DNA of 25,811 bases from DALYJJ01 sp031969915 (GCA_031969915.1 DALYJJ010000092.1:1-25811), one strand, 5' to 3'; positions 6,750 to 16,586 are shown, counted from the first letter of the stretch. A program made the numbers and translations. The notes: generated by a model from the sequence alone, not told the origin.

Positions 6750-8360
6750 TTACTCCTCGCCCGCACCCTCCGTAGTGCCCCAAACGACGCCGGTTCCCCA
6801 CACCACGCCCGTGCCCCAGAGCACGCTGGTGCCCCACACCACACCCGTCCCCCAAACCACGCCCGTGCCCCACACCACTCCGGAGGCGCTGACGTTCGTG
6901 GTGCCCCAAACGACGCTCGATCCCCACAGGACGCTGTTCGTCCAGGCCGATCCGTCGGGGTAAGACAGAGTCACCGTGTTCGTCGAGCTGTTAAAGTTCG
7001 CCTTGGGAGAGCGGGCGGAGGCGGTTACGGTATCGGAGTTGTTCATGGCCGCCCAGACGTCCAGGTAGCCGGCGCCGACGGTGAAGGAGTCGTAGGCGGT
7101 CGTGTAGTAGGCTCCGGTCGCGGGGTCGGTGGCGATGGTCGGACCGGGGAAGCTCTTCGAGGCGGTCTTCATCAGGCGCGCCTTCACCTGGTCCGGAGTC
7201 AGGCTGGGTTGCTTCTGGAGCAGCAGCGCGACGGTGCCGCTGACCACCGGCGCGGCCATGCTGGTTCCGCTCATCTTGAAATACTGGCTGCCGTAGGCGG
7301 ACACGTATACCTGGTTGCCTGGGTGGTTGTTCCAGAGCGTAACTCCGGTGCGCATTGGCGCCACCACGCGGTTGCCCGGCGCCACCAGGTCCGGCTTCAG
7401 GATGTGGTCGATGGCGGTGGGCCCCTTGGAACTGTAGCTGGCCATCTGGTCGTCGGCGCGGGAGGCGGTGTTGCGGGTCTTCATGGCGCCCACTGTGATC
7501 ACGAACGGGTCGTTGCCCGGCGAGAGGATGGTTCCGTAGCCGCTCGTGTTCTGCGTGTTGTTCCGCCCTTCGTTGCCGGCGGCGACCACCACCACGATTC
7601 CGGCCTGCCAGGCGCGCTCCACGGCCTGGCACAGCGGATCGAGCGTGTAGCTTTCGAAGACCGGGCGGCCGAGCGAGAGATTGAGCACGCGGATGTTGTA
7701 CTGGCTCTTGAGCTGGATGGCGCGATCGATGGCCTGGATCACCGCGATGTCGGTTCCGCTTCCGTTGGCGTCGAGCGCCTTGAGGACGATCAACTTGGCC
7801 TGGGGTGCGATCCCCTTGTTCTTGTATCCGTCGTTCGCCGATCCGCCGCCCGCCACGATACCCGCGACGTGCGTGCCGTGTCCGAAATTGTCGTCCGTGG
7901 TCGAATCGATGAAGCTCTCCTTGTAGACCACGTTCGTGCCGAGATCGTAGTGGCTGGTGAATCCGCTATCGATCACGGCCACACCCACGCCGCTGCCGGT
8001 CCAGCCGTAGCTTTGCGCGATGGCGGCGGTGGACGCTTCGCGGGTGTAGCTCAGGTTCGGGGTCAGCTTGCGGTTCGGTGTGATGTAGAGGATGTTGGGG
8101 TTGGCTTCGAGCGCCCGCACCGCGGCGGCGGGCAGACGAAGGGTCAAGGCGCGGATCAGGTTCAGGCGCCCGGTCAGGGAACTGCCTGCCGCGCCGAGCG
8201 CGATACTGAGGTCGGCCTGGCCGGGCAGGGCTTTGAATTGGATGATCACCTCCACCATCTGGTTCGGAGGAAGCTTCGAGAACTCGCTCGAGAGCTTGGG
8301 GCCGGCCACGGCGTTAGCGGCCAGCGAAGCGAGGATGGCGAGGTGCAGAATCGGTTTCAT
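6750..8360 (-). CDS. Secreted S8 (subtilisin-like) serine peptidase with GVVWGT tail repeats (paralogue)
   Basis: This 536-residue paralogue of the next gene downstream has the same layout: signal peptide (MKPILHLAILASLAANAVA), propeptide (about 21-100), S8 domain (about 115-440) and a hexapeptide tail. The triad is Asp131, His161 (GHGTHVAG) and Ser367 (GTSMAAP), with oxyanion Asn263. Long blocks match the partner exactly, for example SSKGPTAIDHI, LNLSLGRPVFES and DPLCQAVERAW. Residues 476-529 are nine hexads of S/G-V-V/L-W-G-T/S form with one degenerate unit (TNVSAS), followed by TEGAGEE. The frame is open to 8411, but the ATG at 8360 begins the signal peptide and has GGAG upstream, so I prefer it. 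Together the pair look like an ancient tandem duplication. Confidence 0.93.
   Translation of the reverse strand: MKPILHLAILASLAANAVAGPKLSSEFSKLPPNQMVEVIIQFKALPGQADLSIALGAAGSSLTGRLNLIRALTLRLPAAAVRALEANPNILYITPNRKLTPNLSYTREASTAAIAQSYGWTGSGVGVAVIDSGFTSHYDLGTNVVYKESFIDSTTDDNFGHGTHVAGIVAGGGSANDGYKNKGIAPQAKLIVLKALDANGSGTDIAVIQAIDRAIQLKSQYNIRVLNLSLGRPVFESYTLDPLCQAVERAWQAGIVVVVAAGNEGRNNTQNTSGYGTILSPGNDPFVITVGAMKTRNTASRADDQMASYSSKGPTAIDHILKPDLVAPGNRVVAPMRTGVTLWNNHPGNQVYVSAYGSQYFKMSGTSMAAPVVSGTVALLLQKQPSLTPDQVKARLMKTASKSFPGPTIATDPATGAYYTTAYDSFTVGAGYLDVWAAMNNSDTVTASARSPKANFNSSTNTVTLSYPDGSAWTNSVLWGSSVVWGTTNVSASGVVWGTGVVWGTGVVWGTSVLWGTGVVWGTGVVWGTTEGAGEE
6774..6935 (-). repeat. 18-bp tandem repeat encoding nine hexapeptides (GVVWGT type)
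   Basis: Nine in-frame 18-base units at the 3' end of the upstream S8 paralogue. Eight follow S/G-V-V/L-W-G-T/S. The third unit reads TNVSAS. The total length, 54 residues, is the same as in the neighbouring paralogue. Confidence 0.9.
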
Positions 8361-8455
8361 CAGAAGGTCGGCTCCTGCGCTTACGTATGCAACGTGAGGG
8401 CCGTGCGCCAAGAGCCGTAAAATCAGGCCTGAATCACCGATTTGCGAGCGGGCGC

Positions 8456-8493
8456 CCGGACAGAGCGTCCAAGGGGGTGGACAGAATGTCCGG
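8456..8493 (-). terminator. Nested hairpin downstream of the gnd operon
   Basis: A 7-bp outer stem (CCGGACA 8456-8462 with TGTCCGG 8487-8493) and a 5-bp inner stem (GTCCA 8467-8471 with TGGAC 8478-8482) are separated by a symmetric 4x4 internal loop. It lies 69 bases past the last stop of the minus-strand operon and upstream of the first S8 gene. There is no T-run. It could terminate the operon or be an operator for the S8 pair. Confidence 0.35.
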
Positions 8494-8561
8494 ATGCTGC
8501 GCGTGCGGGAGTACTGCGCGTTCCGGAGTACCGGAGGCGCGCGGCGGTGTGGCGCAGCGGG

Positions 8562-9221
8562 TCAGAACACGCGCCGCTTCAGCCGTTCCACGGTGAACTT
8601 GGCGGTGTCGGCGACGGCCATCACCGCCATCACGCCCGCCTGCACGGGGTCGGTGACCACCAGGTCGGCCGCTTCCGGGACGCTGCCCGCCATGTTCAGG
8701 CTGATCACGAGCAGGCCTTGTTCACGCACTTCGCGCACGGCGGTTTCGATCTCGCCTCCCATGAGCGAGCCGGCGAGCACCAGGGCGCGCGCGCGCGGCA
8801 GGCGGGCGACGGCGCGCACCGCGTCGGCCAAGGGCTGTTCGCCCACCAGGGGGATGGTATCCACGGAGATGTGCTCGCCGCGAATGTTGTGGCGGTCCGC
8901 CTCGGAGATGGCGCCGATGGCTACCTGTCCCACCTGCGCTCCGCCGCCGACGATGATGATCCGCTTGCCGTAGACTTTCTGCAGCGTTTGAACGGATTCG
9001 ACCCGCCGGACGATGGCCAGTTTCCTGAGGTCCGCGACGAGCACGGAGAGGGGGGTGGCCAGTTCGATCTCAAAGTACACGCGCGCGCCCCGCTCGCCGC
9101 GGCTTTCGAGGATCTCCACGGACGAGATGTCGCCCTCGTGCTGCGCGATCACGCCGGACAACTGATGCAGGACGCCCGGCCCGGGCTCGGCGTCGACGAC
9201 AATGCCGGCTCGCTCAGCCAT
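8562..9221 (-). CDS. ACT-domain protein with a conserved Rossmann-like second domain
   Basis: A 219-residue protein. Residues about 4-75 look like an ACT domain, a small ligand-binding regulatory fold (GIVVDAEPGPGVLHQLSGVIAQHEGDISSVEI). The second domain (about 83-215) starts with a glycine-rich YGKRIIIVGGGAQVGQVAIGAISEADRHNIRGE and includes LVLAGSLMGGEI and ISLNMAGSVPEAADLVVTDPVQAG. It resembles a domain of unknown function found with ACT domains (possibly DUF5612; from memory, not checked). Its ATG overlaps the end of the KdsC-like gene by 8 bases (ATGGCTGA), so translation is probably coupled. The sugar-acid operon context hints at a regulatory or sensing role. The ligand and reaction are not known. 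Confidence 0.8.
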   Translation of the reverse strand: MAERAGIVVDAEPGPGVLHQLSGVIAQHEGDISSVEILESRGERGARVYFEIELATPLSVLVADLRKLAIVRRVESVQTLQKVYGKRIIIVGGGAQVGQVAIGAISEADRHNIRGEHISVDTIPLVGEQPLADAVRAVARLPRARALVLAGSLMGGEIETAVREVREQGLLVISLNMAGSVPEAADLVVTDPVQAGVMAVMAVADTAKFTVERLKRRVF

Positions 9222-9762
9222 TCTCGATTCCGTACTTTGCGAGGATCCCGGCCCAGCGGCCTTGGGCCTTGAGGACCCATTCGGTGACTTCGCGCAACGC
9301 GCCCGCGCCGCCGCGGGCTTCGGTTGTCGCGTGGGCCATGCGCTTCACTTCATCGCGGGCGTTGGCCACGGCCACGCCCAGTCCGACGCGTTTCATGATC
9401 ACCACGTCGGTGAAATCGTCGCCCAGGTAGGCGACCTCCTCCGGAGAGAGCCTGGCGTCGGCGAGGATCTCTTCGAGGATGGCCAGCTTCTCCAGGTGTC
9501 CCTGGTAGACGTAGGTCATGTGCCCTTGCCGGGCGCGCTCCATGACGGCCTGTGACGAGCGCCCGCTGATCACGCCGGTCTTGATGCCCGCCGCGTGCAG
9601 CCAGTGAAAGGCCAGGCCGTCCTGGGTGTCGAAGGTCTTGGTTTCGAAGAGCGCGCCCTCGCTGCCCGGCAGAAAGTAGATCTTGCCGTCGGTCAGCACG
9701 CCGTCCACGTCCATCAAGATCAACCGGACCTTGGCGGCCCGGGCGCGCAATTGGTCGTTCAC
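9214..9762 (-). CDS. kdsC: KdsC-like HAD phosphatase (3-deoxy-manno-octulosonate 8-phosphate phosphatase family)
   Basis: A 182-residue cap-less HAD phosphatase. Motif I is DVDGVLTDG with nucleophile Asp18 and acid/base Asp20. Motif II is VISGRSS (Ser66), and motif IV is LGDDFTDV (Asp115, Asp116, Asp119). The segment TFDTQDGLAFHWLHAAGIKTGVISGRSS is the family hallmark. KdsC removes phosphate from KDO-8-phosphate on the way to the KDO of lipopolysaccharide. Here the neighbours are gnd and a KDG-type kinase rather than kdsA or kdsD, so another sugar-acid phosphate is possible. The GTG start at 9762 is supported by GGAGG seven bases upstream. It begins 15 bases after the kinase stop and overlaps the ACT gene by 8 bases. 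Confidence 0.85.
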   Translation of the reverse strand: MNDQLRARAAKVRLILMDVDGVLTDGKIYFLPGSEGALFETKTFDTQDGLAFHWLHAAGIKTGVISGRSSQAVMERARQGHMTYVYQGHLEKLAILEEILADARLSPEEVAYLGDDFTDVVIMKRVGLGVAVANARDEVKRMAHATTEARGGAGALREVTEWVLKAQGRWAGILAKYGIENG

Positions 9763-9777
9763 TCTGTTGCCTCCGGT

Positions 9778-10860
9778 CTACCGTTGAATGCGGGCCGAAC
9801 CGCCCTTGGCGAAGGAACGCACGGCTTCCACCGTGGCCATGGTCGTGTCGCCGGGGAACGTGGTCAGCAGCGCCCCGTGCGCCCAGCCGAGCTTCACGGC
9901 TTCCTCGGGCGGCTCGCCGGAGAGGATGCCGTAGATCATGCCCGAGGCGAAGCCGTCGCCGCCGCCCACGCGGTCGAGTACGTCCAGTTCCGCGGTGGGA
10001 GCGCTGTAGGTCTTGCCGTTGATCCAGGCCACGGCGCTCCAGCTATGGCGGCTGGTGGTGTGCACTTCGCGGAGCGTCGTCGCCACGGCTTTCACTTTCG
10101 GATACTTGGCGAGCACGGCGTCGATCATGCCGAAGAAAACAGTGGGATCGAGCTTCGATTTCGCGTGCACATCGGGGCCGTGAACGCCGAGGCCCTTTTG
10201 CAGGTCTTCCTCGTTACCCACCAGCACGTCGACGTTCTCGACGATGCGCGCGATCACGGACACCGCCTTCTCCTGGCCGCCCCAGATGCTCCACAGCTTC
10301 TCGCGGTAGTTCAAATCGAACGACGTGATCGCACCCGCCGCTTTCGCGGCCTTCATCGCTTCCACGATCAACTCGCCGGTGGTCTCCGAGAGCGACGCGA
10401 AGATGCCGCCCGAGTGGAACCACTTCACACCGGCGCCGAAGATTGCGCCCCAATCGAAATCGCCGGGCTTCAACTGTGCCGCCGCTTCATTCGCGCGGTT
10501 GTAAAAGACCACCGGTGCGCGCACGCCGAAACCCTGGTCGCTGTAAACGGTGGCCATGTTCGGCCCGTTCACGCCGTTATGCTTGAACCGCTTGTAGAAG
10601 GGCCTCACGCCCATGGCGCGCACGCGCTCGGCGATCAGATCGCCGATCGGATACTCCACCATGGCGGTGGCGACGGCGGTGTTCAGCCGGAAGCAATCGG
10701 CGAGGTTGGCGGCGCAGTTGAACTCGCCGCCGCTCACGTGAATCCGGCATTCGGTGGCCTTGCGGAAGGGAATGATGCCGGGATCGAGGCGATGAATCAA
10801 AGCCCCCAGCGAGAGGAAGTCAAGCGCCCCATCGGCGCGCACGTTCAGTCCGTAGCTCAT
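9778..10860 (-). CDS. kdgK: PfkB-family sugar kinase, probable 2-dehydro-3-deoxygluconate kinase
   Basis: A 360-residue ribokinase-fold kinase. The sugar-binding Gly-Gly segment is HVSGGEFNCAANLA at about 41-53. The anion-hole and catalytic base signature is DRVGGGDGFASG, with the base at Asp302. FDLNYREKLW (about 181-190) resembles the KDG kinase group. The likely reaction is phosphorylation of 2-keto-3-deoxygluconate with ATP, feeding the Entner-Doudoroff route. 5-Dehydro-2-deoxygluconokinase or another PfkB specificity is an alternative. The frame is open to 11097, but the ATG at 10860 has AGGAG seven bases upstream, almost identical to the site of gnd, and upstream residues overlap gnd. 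It lies 26 bases after gnd. Confidence 0.85.
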   Translation of the reverse strand: MSYGLNVRADGALDFLSLGALIHRLDPGIIPFRKATECRIHVSGGEFNCAANLADCFRLNTAVATAMVEYPIGDLIAERVRAMGVRPFYKRFKHNGVNGPNMATVYSDQGFGVRAPVVFYNRANEAAAQLKPGDFDWGAIFGAGVKWFHSGGIFASLSETTGELIVEAMKAAKAAGAITSFDLNYREKLWSIWGGQEKAVSVIARIVENVDVLVGNEEDLQKGLGVHGPDVHAKSKLDPTVFFGMIDAVLAKYPKVKAVATTLREVHTTSRHSWSAVAWINGKTYSAPTAELDVLDRVGGGDGFASGMIYGILSGEPPEEAVKLGWAHGALLTTFPGDTTMATVEAVRSFAKGGSARIQR

Positions 10861-10886
10861 GATGTCTCCTGTTTGCGGCGCCCGCA

Positions 10887-12341
10887 CTACGCGTTGTAAG
10901 TGCCCGAGGCGACGCGTCCGCCGCGTCCCGTCCAATTGCTGTGGAAGAACTGGCCGCGCGGCTTGTCGGTGCGCTCGTAGGTGTGTGCGCCGAAGTAGTC
11001 GCGCTGCGCCTGCAAGAGATTCGCGGGCAGCCGCGCGGTGCGGTAGCCGTCGTAGAAGGCGAGTGCGGTGGAGAACGCCGGCGTGGGCACGCCGCATTCG
11101 ATGGCCGCCACCAGCGCGCGCCGCCAGCTTTCCTGATAACCGGCGATGGTCTTCGAGAAGAACTCGTCCATCAGCAGGTTGTCCAGTTGCGGGTTCTTAT
11201 CGAACGCCTCCTTGATCTTGCCCAGGAAGCGGCTGCGGATGATGCAGCCGCCGCGCCACATCAGGGCAATGCCGCCGTAGTTCAGGTTCCAGCCCTGGTC
11301 CTTGGCCGCCTCGCGGAGCAGCATGTAGCCCTGCGCGTAGCTGATCATCTTGGAACAGTAGAGCGCGCGCCGGACGTCCTCGATGAACTCCTTGGGACTA
11401 CCTTGCACGGTGCGCCGGGCGCCGGTGAGCACCGCGGATGCCCGGACGCGCTCGTCCTTCATGGAAGAGAGCATGCGCGCGTAGACCGCCTCGCCGATCA
11501 GCGTCACCGGGACGCCGAGTTCGAGCGAACTGATACCCGTCCACTTGCCCGTGCCCTTCTGCCCCGCGGTGTCCAGGATCCGGTCCACCAGGGGTTGGCC
11601 GTCTTCGTCCTTGAAGCCGAAGATGTCGCGCGTGATTTCGATCAGGTAGCTGTCCAGTTCACCTTCGTTCCAATCGGCGAAGACGTCGTGGAGGTCGTCG
11701 GCGGAGAGACCCAGGCCGTCCTTGAGCAGATGGTAGGCCTCGCAGATCAATTGCATGTCGCCGTATTCGATGCCGTTGTGGACCATCTTCACGTAGTGGC
11801 CCGCGCCGTTTTCCCCCACCCAATCGCAGCACGGCGAGCCGTCGGCCACCTTGGCGGCGATGGACTGAAAGATCTGCTTCACATGCGGCCAGGCCGCCGG
11901 GCTGCCGCCGGGCATGATGGAAGGCCCGCGCCGCGCGCCCTCTTCGCCGCCCGATACGCCGGTGCCGATATAGAGCAGGCCCTTCTCTTCGAGCGCCTTG
12001 GTCCGGCGGTTGGTGTCCGTGAACAGCGAGTTGCCGCCGTCGATGAGGATGTCGCCCTTTTCGAGAAACGGCAACAGCGCGTCGATCATGTGGTCCACCG
12101 TGTCGCCGGCTTTCACCATCAGCATCACGCGCCGCGGCCTCTTGAGCAGGCCGGCCAACTCCTCCAGCGAGCGCGCGCCGGCCACCGCGGTGCCCTTCGC
12201 CTCATTGGCGATGAACTCGTCCACCTTGGACACGGTGCGGTTAAACACAGCCACGCGATAGCCGTGGTCGTTCATATTCAGCACAAGGTTTTGGCCCATC
12301 ACCGCAAGGCCGATCAAACCGATGTCGCAACTTTCCTTCAT
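10887..12341 (-). CDS. gnd: 6-phosphogluconate dehydrogenase (decarboxylating)
   Basis: This 484-residue enzyme converts 6-phosphogluconate to ribulose 5-phosphate and CO2, reducing NADP in the oxidative pentose phosphate pathway. The N-terminal Rossmann motif is GLIGLAVMGQNLVLNM, and the NADP-binding NRT is at 34-36. Catalytic Lys185 and substrate-binding Asn189 lie in GAGHYVKMVHNGIEYGDMQ. The signature IALMWRGGCIIRS follows in the helical domain, and the C-terminus carries FHSNWTGRGG. Length matches the long form of the family. The frame is open to 12680, but the ATG at 12341 has AGGAG upstream and fits the family N-terminus. It is the first gene of a four-gene minus-strand operon and diverges from tilS. 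A TAGAAT at 12385-12390 (minus) could be its -10, without a clear -35. Confidence 0.95.
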   Translation of the reverse strand: MKESCDIGLIGLAVMGQNLVLNMNDHGYRVAVFNRTVSKVDEFIANEAKGTAVAGARSLEELAGLLKRPRRVMLMVKAGDTVDHMIDALLPFLEKGDILIDGGNSLFTDTNRRTKALEEKGLLYIGTGVSGGEEGARRGPSIMPGGSPAAWPHVKQIFQSIAAKVADGSPCCDWVGENGAGHYVKMVHNGIEYGDMQLICEAYHLLKDGLGLSADDLHDVFADWNEGELDSYLIEITRDIFGFKDEDGQPLVDRILDTAGQKGTGKWTGISSLELGVPVTLIGEAVYARMLSSMKDERVRASAVLTGARRTVQGSPKEFIEDVRRALYCSKMISYAQGYMLLREAAKDQGWNLNYGGIALMWRGGCIIRSRFLGKIKEAFDKNPQLDNLLMDEFFSKTIAGYQESWRRALVAAIECGVPTPAFSTALAFYDGYRTARLPANLLQAQRDYFGAHTYERTDKPRGQFFHSNWTGRGGRVASGTYNA

Positions 12342-12463
12342 GAAGTCTCCTATGAGTGCGGCGAAACGCCGGATGGAACTTCCTATTCTATTCCAGGTAC
12401 GCGGCTCTGAATCTAGGCCTCCGCTGTGCGGACCGCGGGTCTCCCCAGCCCGGCGCGGCGGCG

Positions 12464-12482
12464 AGCCCGGTTCCACCGGGCT
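12464..12482. repeat. Hairpin/dyad between divergent gnd and tilS
   Basis: Perfect 7-bp inverted repeat AGCCCGG-TTCCA-CCGGGCT. It sits 6 bases upstream of the TACAAT box of tilS, covering its -35 region, and 122 bases upstream of gnd. It could be an operator. There is no T-run. Confidence 0.35.
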
Positions 12483-12488
12483 GGCCGC

Positions 12489-12494
12489 TACAAT
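12489..12494 (+). promoter_or_regulatory. Probable -10 box of tilS (TACAAT)
   Basis: TACAAT matches the sigma-70 -10 consensus at five of six bases. It stands 9 bases before the chosen TTG start, so the transcript would have almost no leader. No recognisable -35 hexamer is present. Confidence 0.4.
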
Positions 12495-12503
12495 GAGGGC
12501 ACG

Positions 12504-13889
12504 TTGGATCCGCTGCTCAGCCGCATTGCCGCCTTCGCCGCGCACCACGGGCTCTTTCCGCCCGGCGCACGGGCCGGCGTCGCGGTCTCGGGGGGCGCCG
12601 ATTCCGTCTTTCTTCTGCACGCGCTCGCCGCGCTGGCGCCGGAATGGAGCCTCCAACTCGTGGTTCTGCACCTGGATCACGCTCTCCGGTCCGAATCCGC
12701 GAAGGACGCGGACTTCGTGCGCGAACTGGCGGCCTCACTCGGATTGCCGGCAGAGGTGCATCGCGAGGAGGTGGGGCGCGCGGGTGACAACGTGGAACAG
12801 GCCGGGCGCGAGGCCCGGCGCCGTTTCTATGCCGCGGTTCGGGCGCGCGAACGGCTCGCCTCGGTCGCCACCGGCCACACCCGCTCGGACCAGGCGGAGA
12901 CCATTCTCCAGCGATTGTTGCGCGGCGCCGGCCCCACCGGCCTCGCCGCTATTCTGCCGGCCACACGGGAAGGTGTGGTCCGCCCGCTGCTCGAGGTGGA
13001 CCGGGCGGAGATCGAAACCTGGCTGCGGGAACGGAGTCTTGCCTGGCGCGAAGACGCGACCAACCGGGATCCGCGGTTCGTCCGGAACCGCATCCGCCAC
13101 CATCTGCTGCCGCACCTGGCGGCCGAGTACAACCCGGCTCTGTTGGAGACGCTCGCCGGCGCCGCCGCCATCGCGCGGGACGAGGAGGCCTACTGGGCGG
13201 CCGAGGTTGCCCGCCTGGCGCCGGCCGCGCTGCGAAGCGAACCCGGTGCGGTGTTCGTGGACACCGGGGCGATCGGCGCCCTGCCTCGGGCCGCGGCTCG
13301 CCGGCTGCTGCGCGAGGCGCTGCGGCGGGTGAGGGGCGACCTGCGCCGGATCGAGTTCGGCCATCTGGAGCGGCTGCTGGGGCTCGCGCTCCAGCCGCAG
13401 GGCGCCGGCCGACTGTCGCTGCCCAACGCCGACGTGATGCGCTCGTTCGAAACCATCCGAATTACAGAACCGGGAGCCGATCCGCGGCGTCCTTATGAGC
13501 GGGAGCTTCCCGTACCGGGGCGTACAGAACTGCCCGGCTCAGGCGCCATTGAGGCGGAACTCGATGGTTTTCCGGCTGGGACCGCGGTAGGGAGTGCATA
13601 TAATGGAAACGAGGCCGTCTTGGATTGGGACCTCTTGGCCGGGCCGCTTGTGGTCCGCAACTGGGAGCCGGGGGATCGGTACCGGCGTGCCGGCGGCGGC
13701 GGTGAGCAACTGGTCAAGGCGCTTTTCCAAGAGGCTCGGGTTCCCTTGTGGGAACGGAAACATTGGCCAGTCATCACGGCGGGGCGAAACATCGTTTGGG
13801 TCCAACGCTTCGGGCCTTCGGAAGCGTTCGCTGCCGGCCCGCACACGCGCACCATCCTGCGGATCCGCGAGATTCCGGGGGCCGGATGA
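12504..13889 (+). CDS. tilS: tRNA(Ile)-lysidine synthase
   Basis: This 461-residue enzyme adds lysine to C34 of the AUA-reading tRNA-Ile, using ATP. The N-terminal PP-loop ATPase motif is AVSGGADS, with SGGADS at 29-34. LHLDHALR and GHTRSDQAETILQRLLRG are further family motifs. The middle section (about 210-330) is Arg/Ala-rich and helical. The C-terminal substrate-binding domain is recognisable from WEPGDRYRRAG and LFQEARVPLWERKHWPVI. The frame is open to a GTG at 12426, but that would add an Arg-rich, non-family N-terminus. I prefer the TTG at 12504, with GAGGG upstream and a TACAAT box just before. The tilS-ftsH order is common in bacteria. The gap of 129 bases before ftsH contains no clear promoter. 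Confidence 0.93.
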   Translation: MDPLLSRIAAFAAHHGLFPPGARAGVAVSGGADSVFLLHALAALAPEWSLQLVVLHLDHALRSESAKDADFVRELAASLGLPAEVHREEVGRAGDNVEQAGREARRRFYAAVRARERLASVATGHTRSDQAETILQRLLRGAGPTGLAAILPATREGVVRPLLEVDRAEIETWLRERSLAWREDATNRDPRFVRNRIRHHLLPHLAAEYNPALLETLAGAAAIARDEEAYWAAEVARLAPAALRSEPGAVFVDTGAIGALPRAAARRLLREALRRVRGDLRRIEFGHLERLLGLALQPQGAGRLSLPNADVMRSFETIRITEPGADPRRPYERELPVPGRTELPGSGAIEAELDGFPAGTAVGSAYNGNEAVLDWDLLAGPLVVRNWEPGDRYRRAGGGGEQLVKALFQEARVPLWERKHWPVITAGRNIVWVQRFGPSEAFAAGPHTRTILRIREIPGAG

Positions 13890-14018
13890 ATCAAACCGGG
13901 CCCCACGGACGTCTGTATAGGTATCGCGCCCTTCCGGCTGGAATGAGCAGGGACGGCGCCGCCTGCCCGGGACAGTTTCGAGTGGAGGCCGGGCGGTTCG
14001 AGCGGTTAGGGAGATTCA

Positions 14019-15938
<1,920 letters not shown>

Positions 15939-15958
15939 TCCCGTCCTTCCAGGTCTAC

Positions 15959-16576
15959 TTGTTCGACGTCGACGGTACCCTGGTGGACTCCGCCACCGAC
16001 ATCTGCGGAGCCATCAGGGACGCCCTCGCCGGCACTCCCCAGGCGAACTGCGAGGAGACATTCCTGCGCGGTTATATCGGCCGCCACCTGGTCGATCTCT
16101 TCTCCGATCTCTTCCCTGCCTATTCTCCAGCGCAGCTCGACGAACTGATCCTCACCTACCGCAAGTTCTACCCGGCCCGGGGTCACAAGAGCACGAAGCT
16201 CTATCCGGGCGTCGTGGAAGGCCTGGCGGCGTTGCCGGGCCGCAAATCGACGGCCACCACCAAGGGCACGCCGATGACTCGTTCGGTGCTCGAGTTGTTC
16301 GGCCTGCTGCCGTTCTTCGACCACGTGCAGGGCACCGATGGCTTCCCGCACAAGCCGGCTCCGGACGTCATACTGAAATCGCTCGAGGTCTTCGGCGCCA
16401 CGCCCGATCAGGCTCTGATGATCGGCGATTCGACGGCCGACATCGTGGCCGGCAAACGCGCCGGAGTCCGCACCTGCGCGGTGTCGTACGGCTACGGCCA
16501 GCCCGAACAACTGGCCGCGCTGGAGCCCGATTACTGGATCGCCGATCTGCGTGAGCTGGTTCCCGCCGCTTGCTAA
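15959..16576 (+). CDS. HAD-family phosphatase, phosphoglycolate phosphatase-like
   Basis: A HAD hydrolase of about 205 residues. Motif I FDVDGTLVDS carries nucleophile Asp3 and acid Asp5 (counted from the TTG). Motif II is the TATTKG segment, motif III Lys132 (HKPAPD), and motif IV MIGDSTADI (Asp157, Asp161). An alpha-helical cap at about 14-80 fits the Gph/phosphoglycolate phosphatase group, but the substrate is not proven. The start is uncertain. The TTG at 15959, with a weak CAGG upstream, encodes the Leu of YLFDVDGT and cuts the first beta strand short. The frame is open upstream but offers no in-frame ATG or GTG nearby. CTG at 15935, overlapping the ftsH stop, would give the full strand (IPSFQVYLFDVDG). 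Confidence 0.85.
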   Translation: MFDVDGTLVDSATDICGAIRDALAGTPQANCEETFLRGYIGRHLVDLFSDLFPAYSPAQLDELILTYRKFYPARGHKSTKLYPGVVEGLAALPGRKSTATTKGTPMTRSVLELFGLLPFFDHVQGTDGFPHKPAPDVILKSLEVFGATPDQALMIGDSTADIVAGKRAGVRTCAVSYGYGQPEQLAALEPDYWIADLRELVPAAC

Positions 16577-16579
16577 CAT
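16574..16579 (+). promoter_or_regulatory. Possible -10 box of the isomerase gene (TAACAT)
   Basis: TAACAT ends 7 bases before the ATG at 16587, a spacing that fits a leaderless or nearly leaderless transcript. It overlaps the stop codon of the upstream HAD gene. There is no clear Shine-Dalgarno site and no -35, so confidence is low. Confidence 0.3.
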
Positions 16580-16586
16580 ACGGCTG

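Noticed and set aside
6732..8420. Long plus-strand open frame opposite the upstream S8 gene
   Set aside because: A mirror of the S8 coding sequence, including its repeat. No ribosome site or recognisable domain.
8500..8550. Short GGAGTAC repeats and a TCCGG-TACT-CCGGA mini-hairpin after the ACT gene
   Set aside because: Five-bp stem in GC-rich DNA without a T-run. Likely chance.
10941..12410. Long plus-strand open frame opposite gnd
   Set aside because: A mirror frame rich in His, Val, Asp and Arg, as expected from codon-biased antisense. gnd itself is certain.
13890..14018. Promoter or terminator between tilS and ftsH
   Set aside because: TATAGG near 13915 has no -35 partner, and the short GCAGG/CCTGC dyad has a large loop and no T-run. 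Nothing is firm enough to list.
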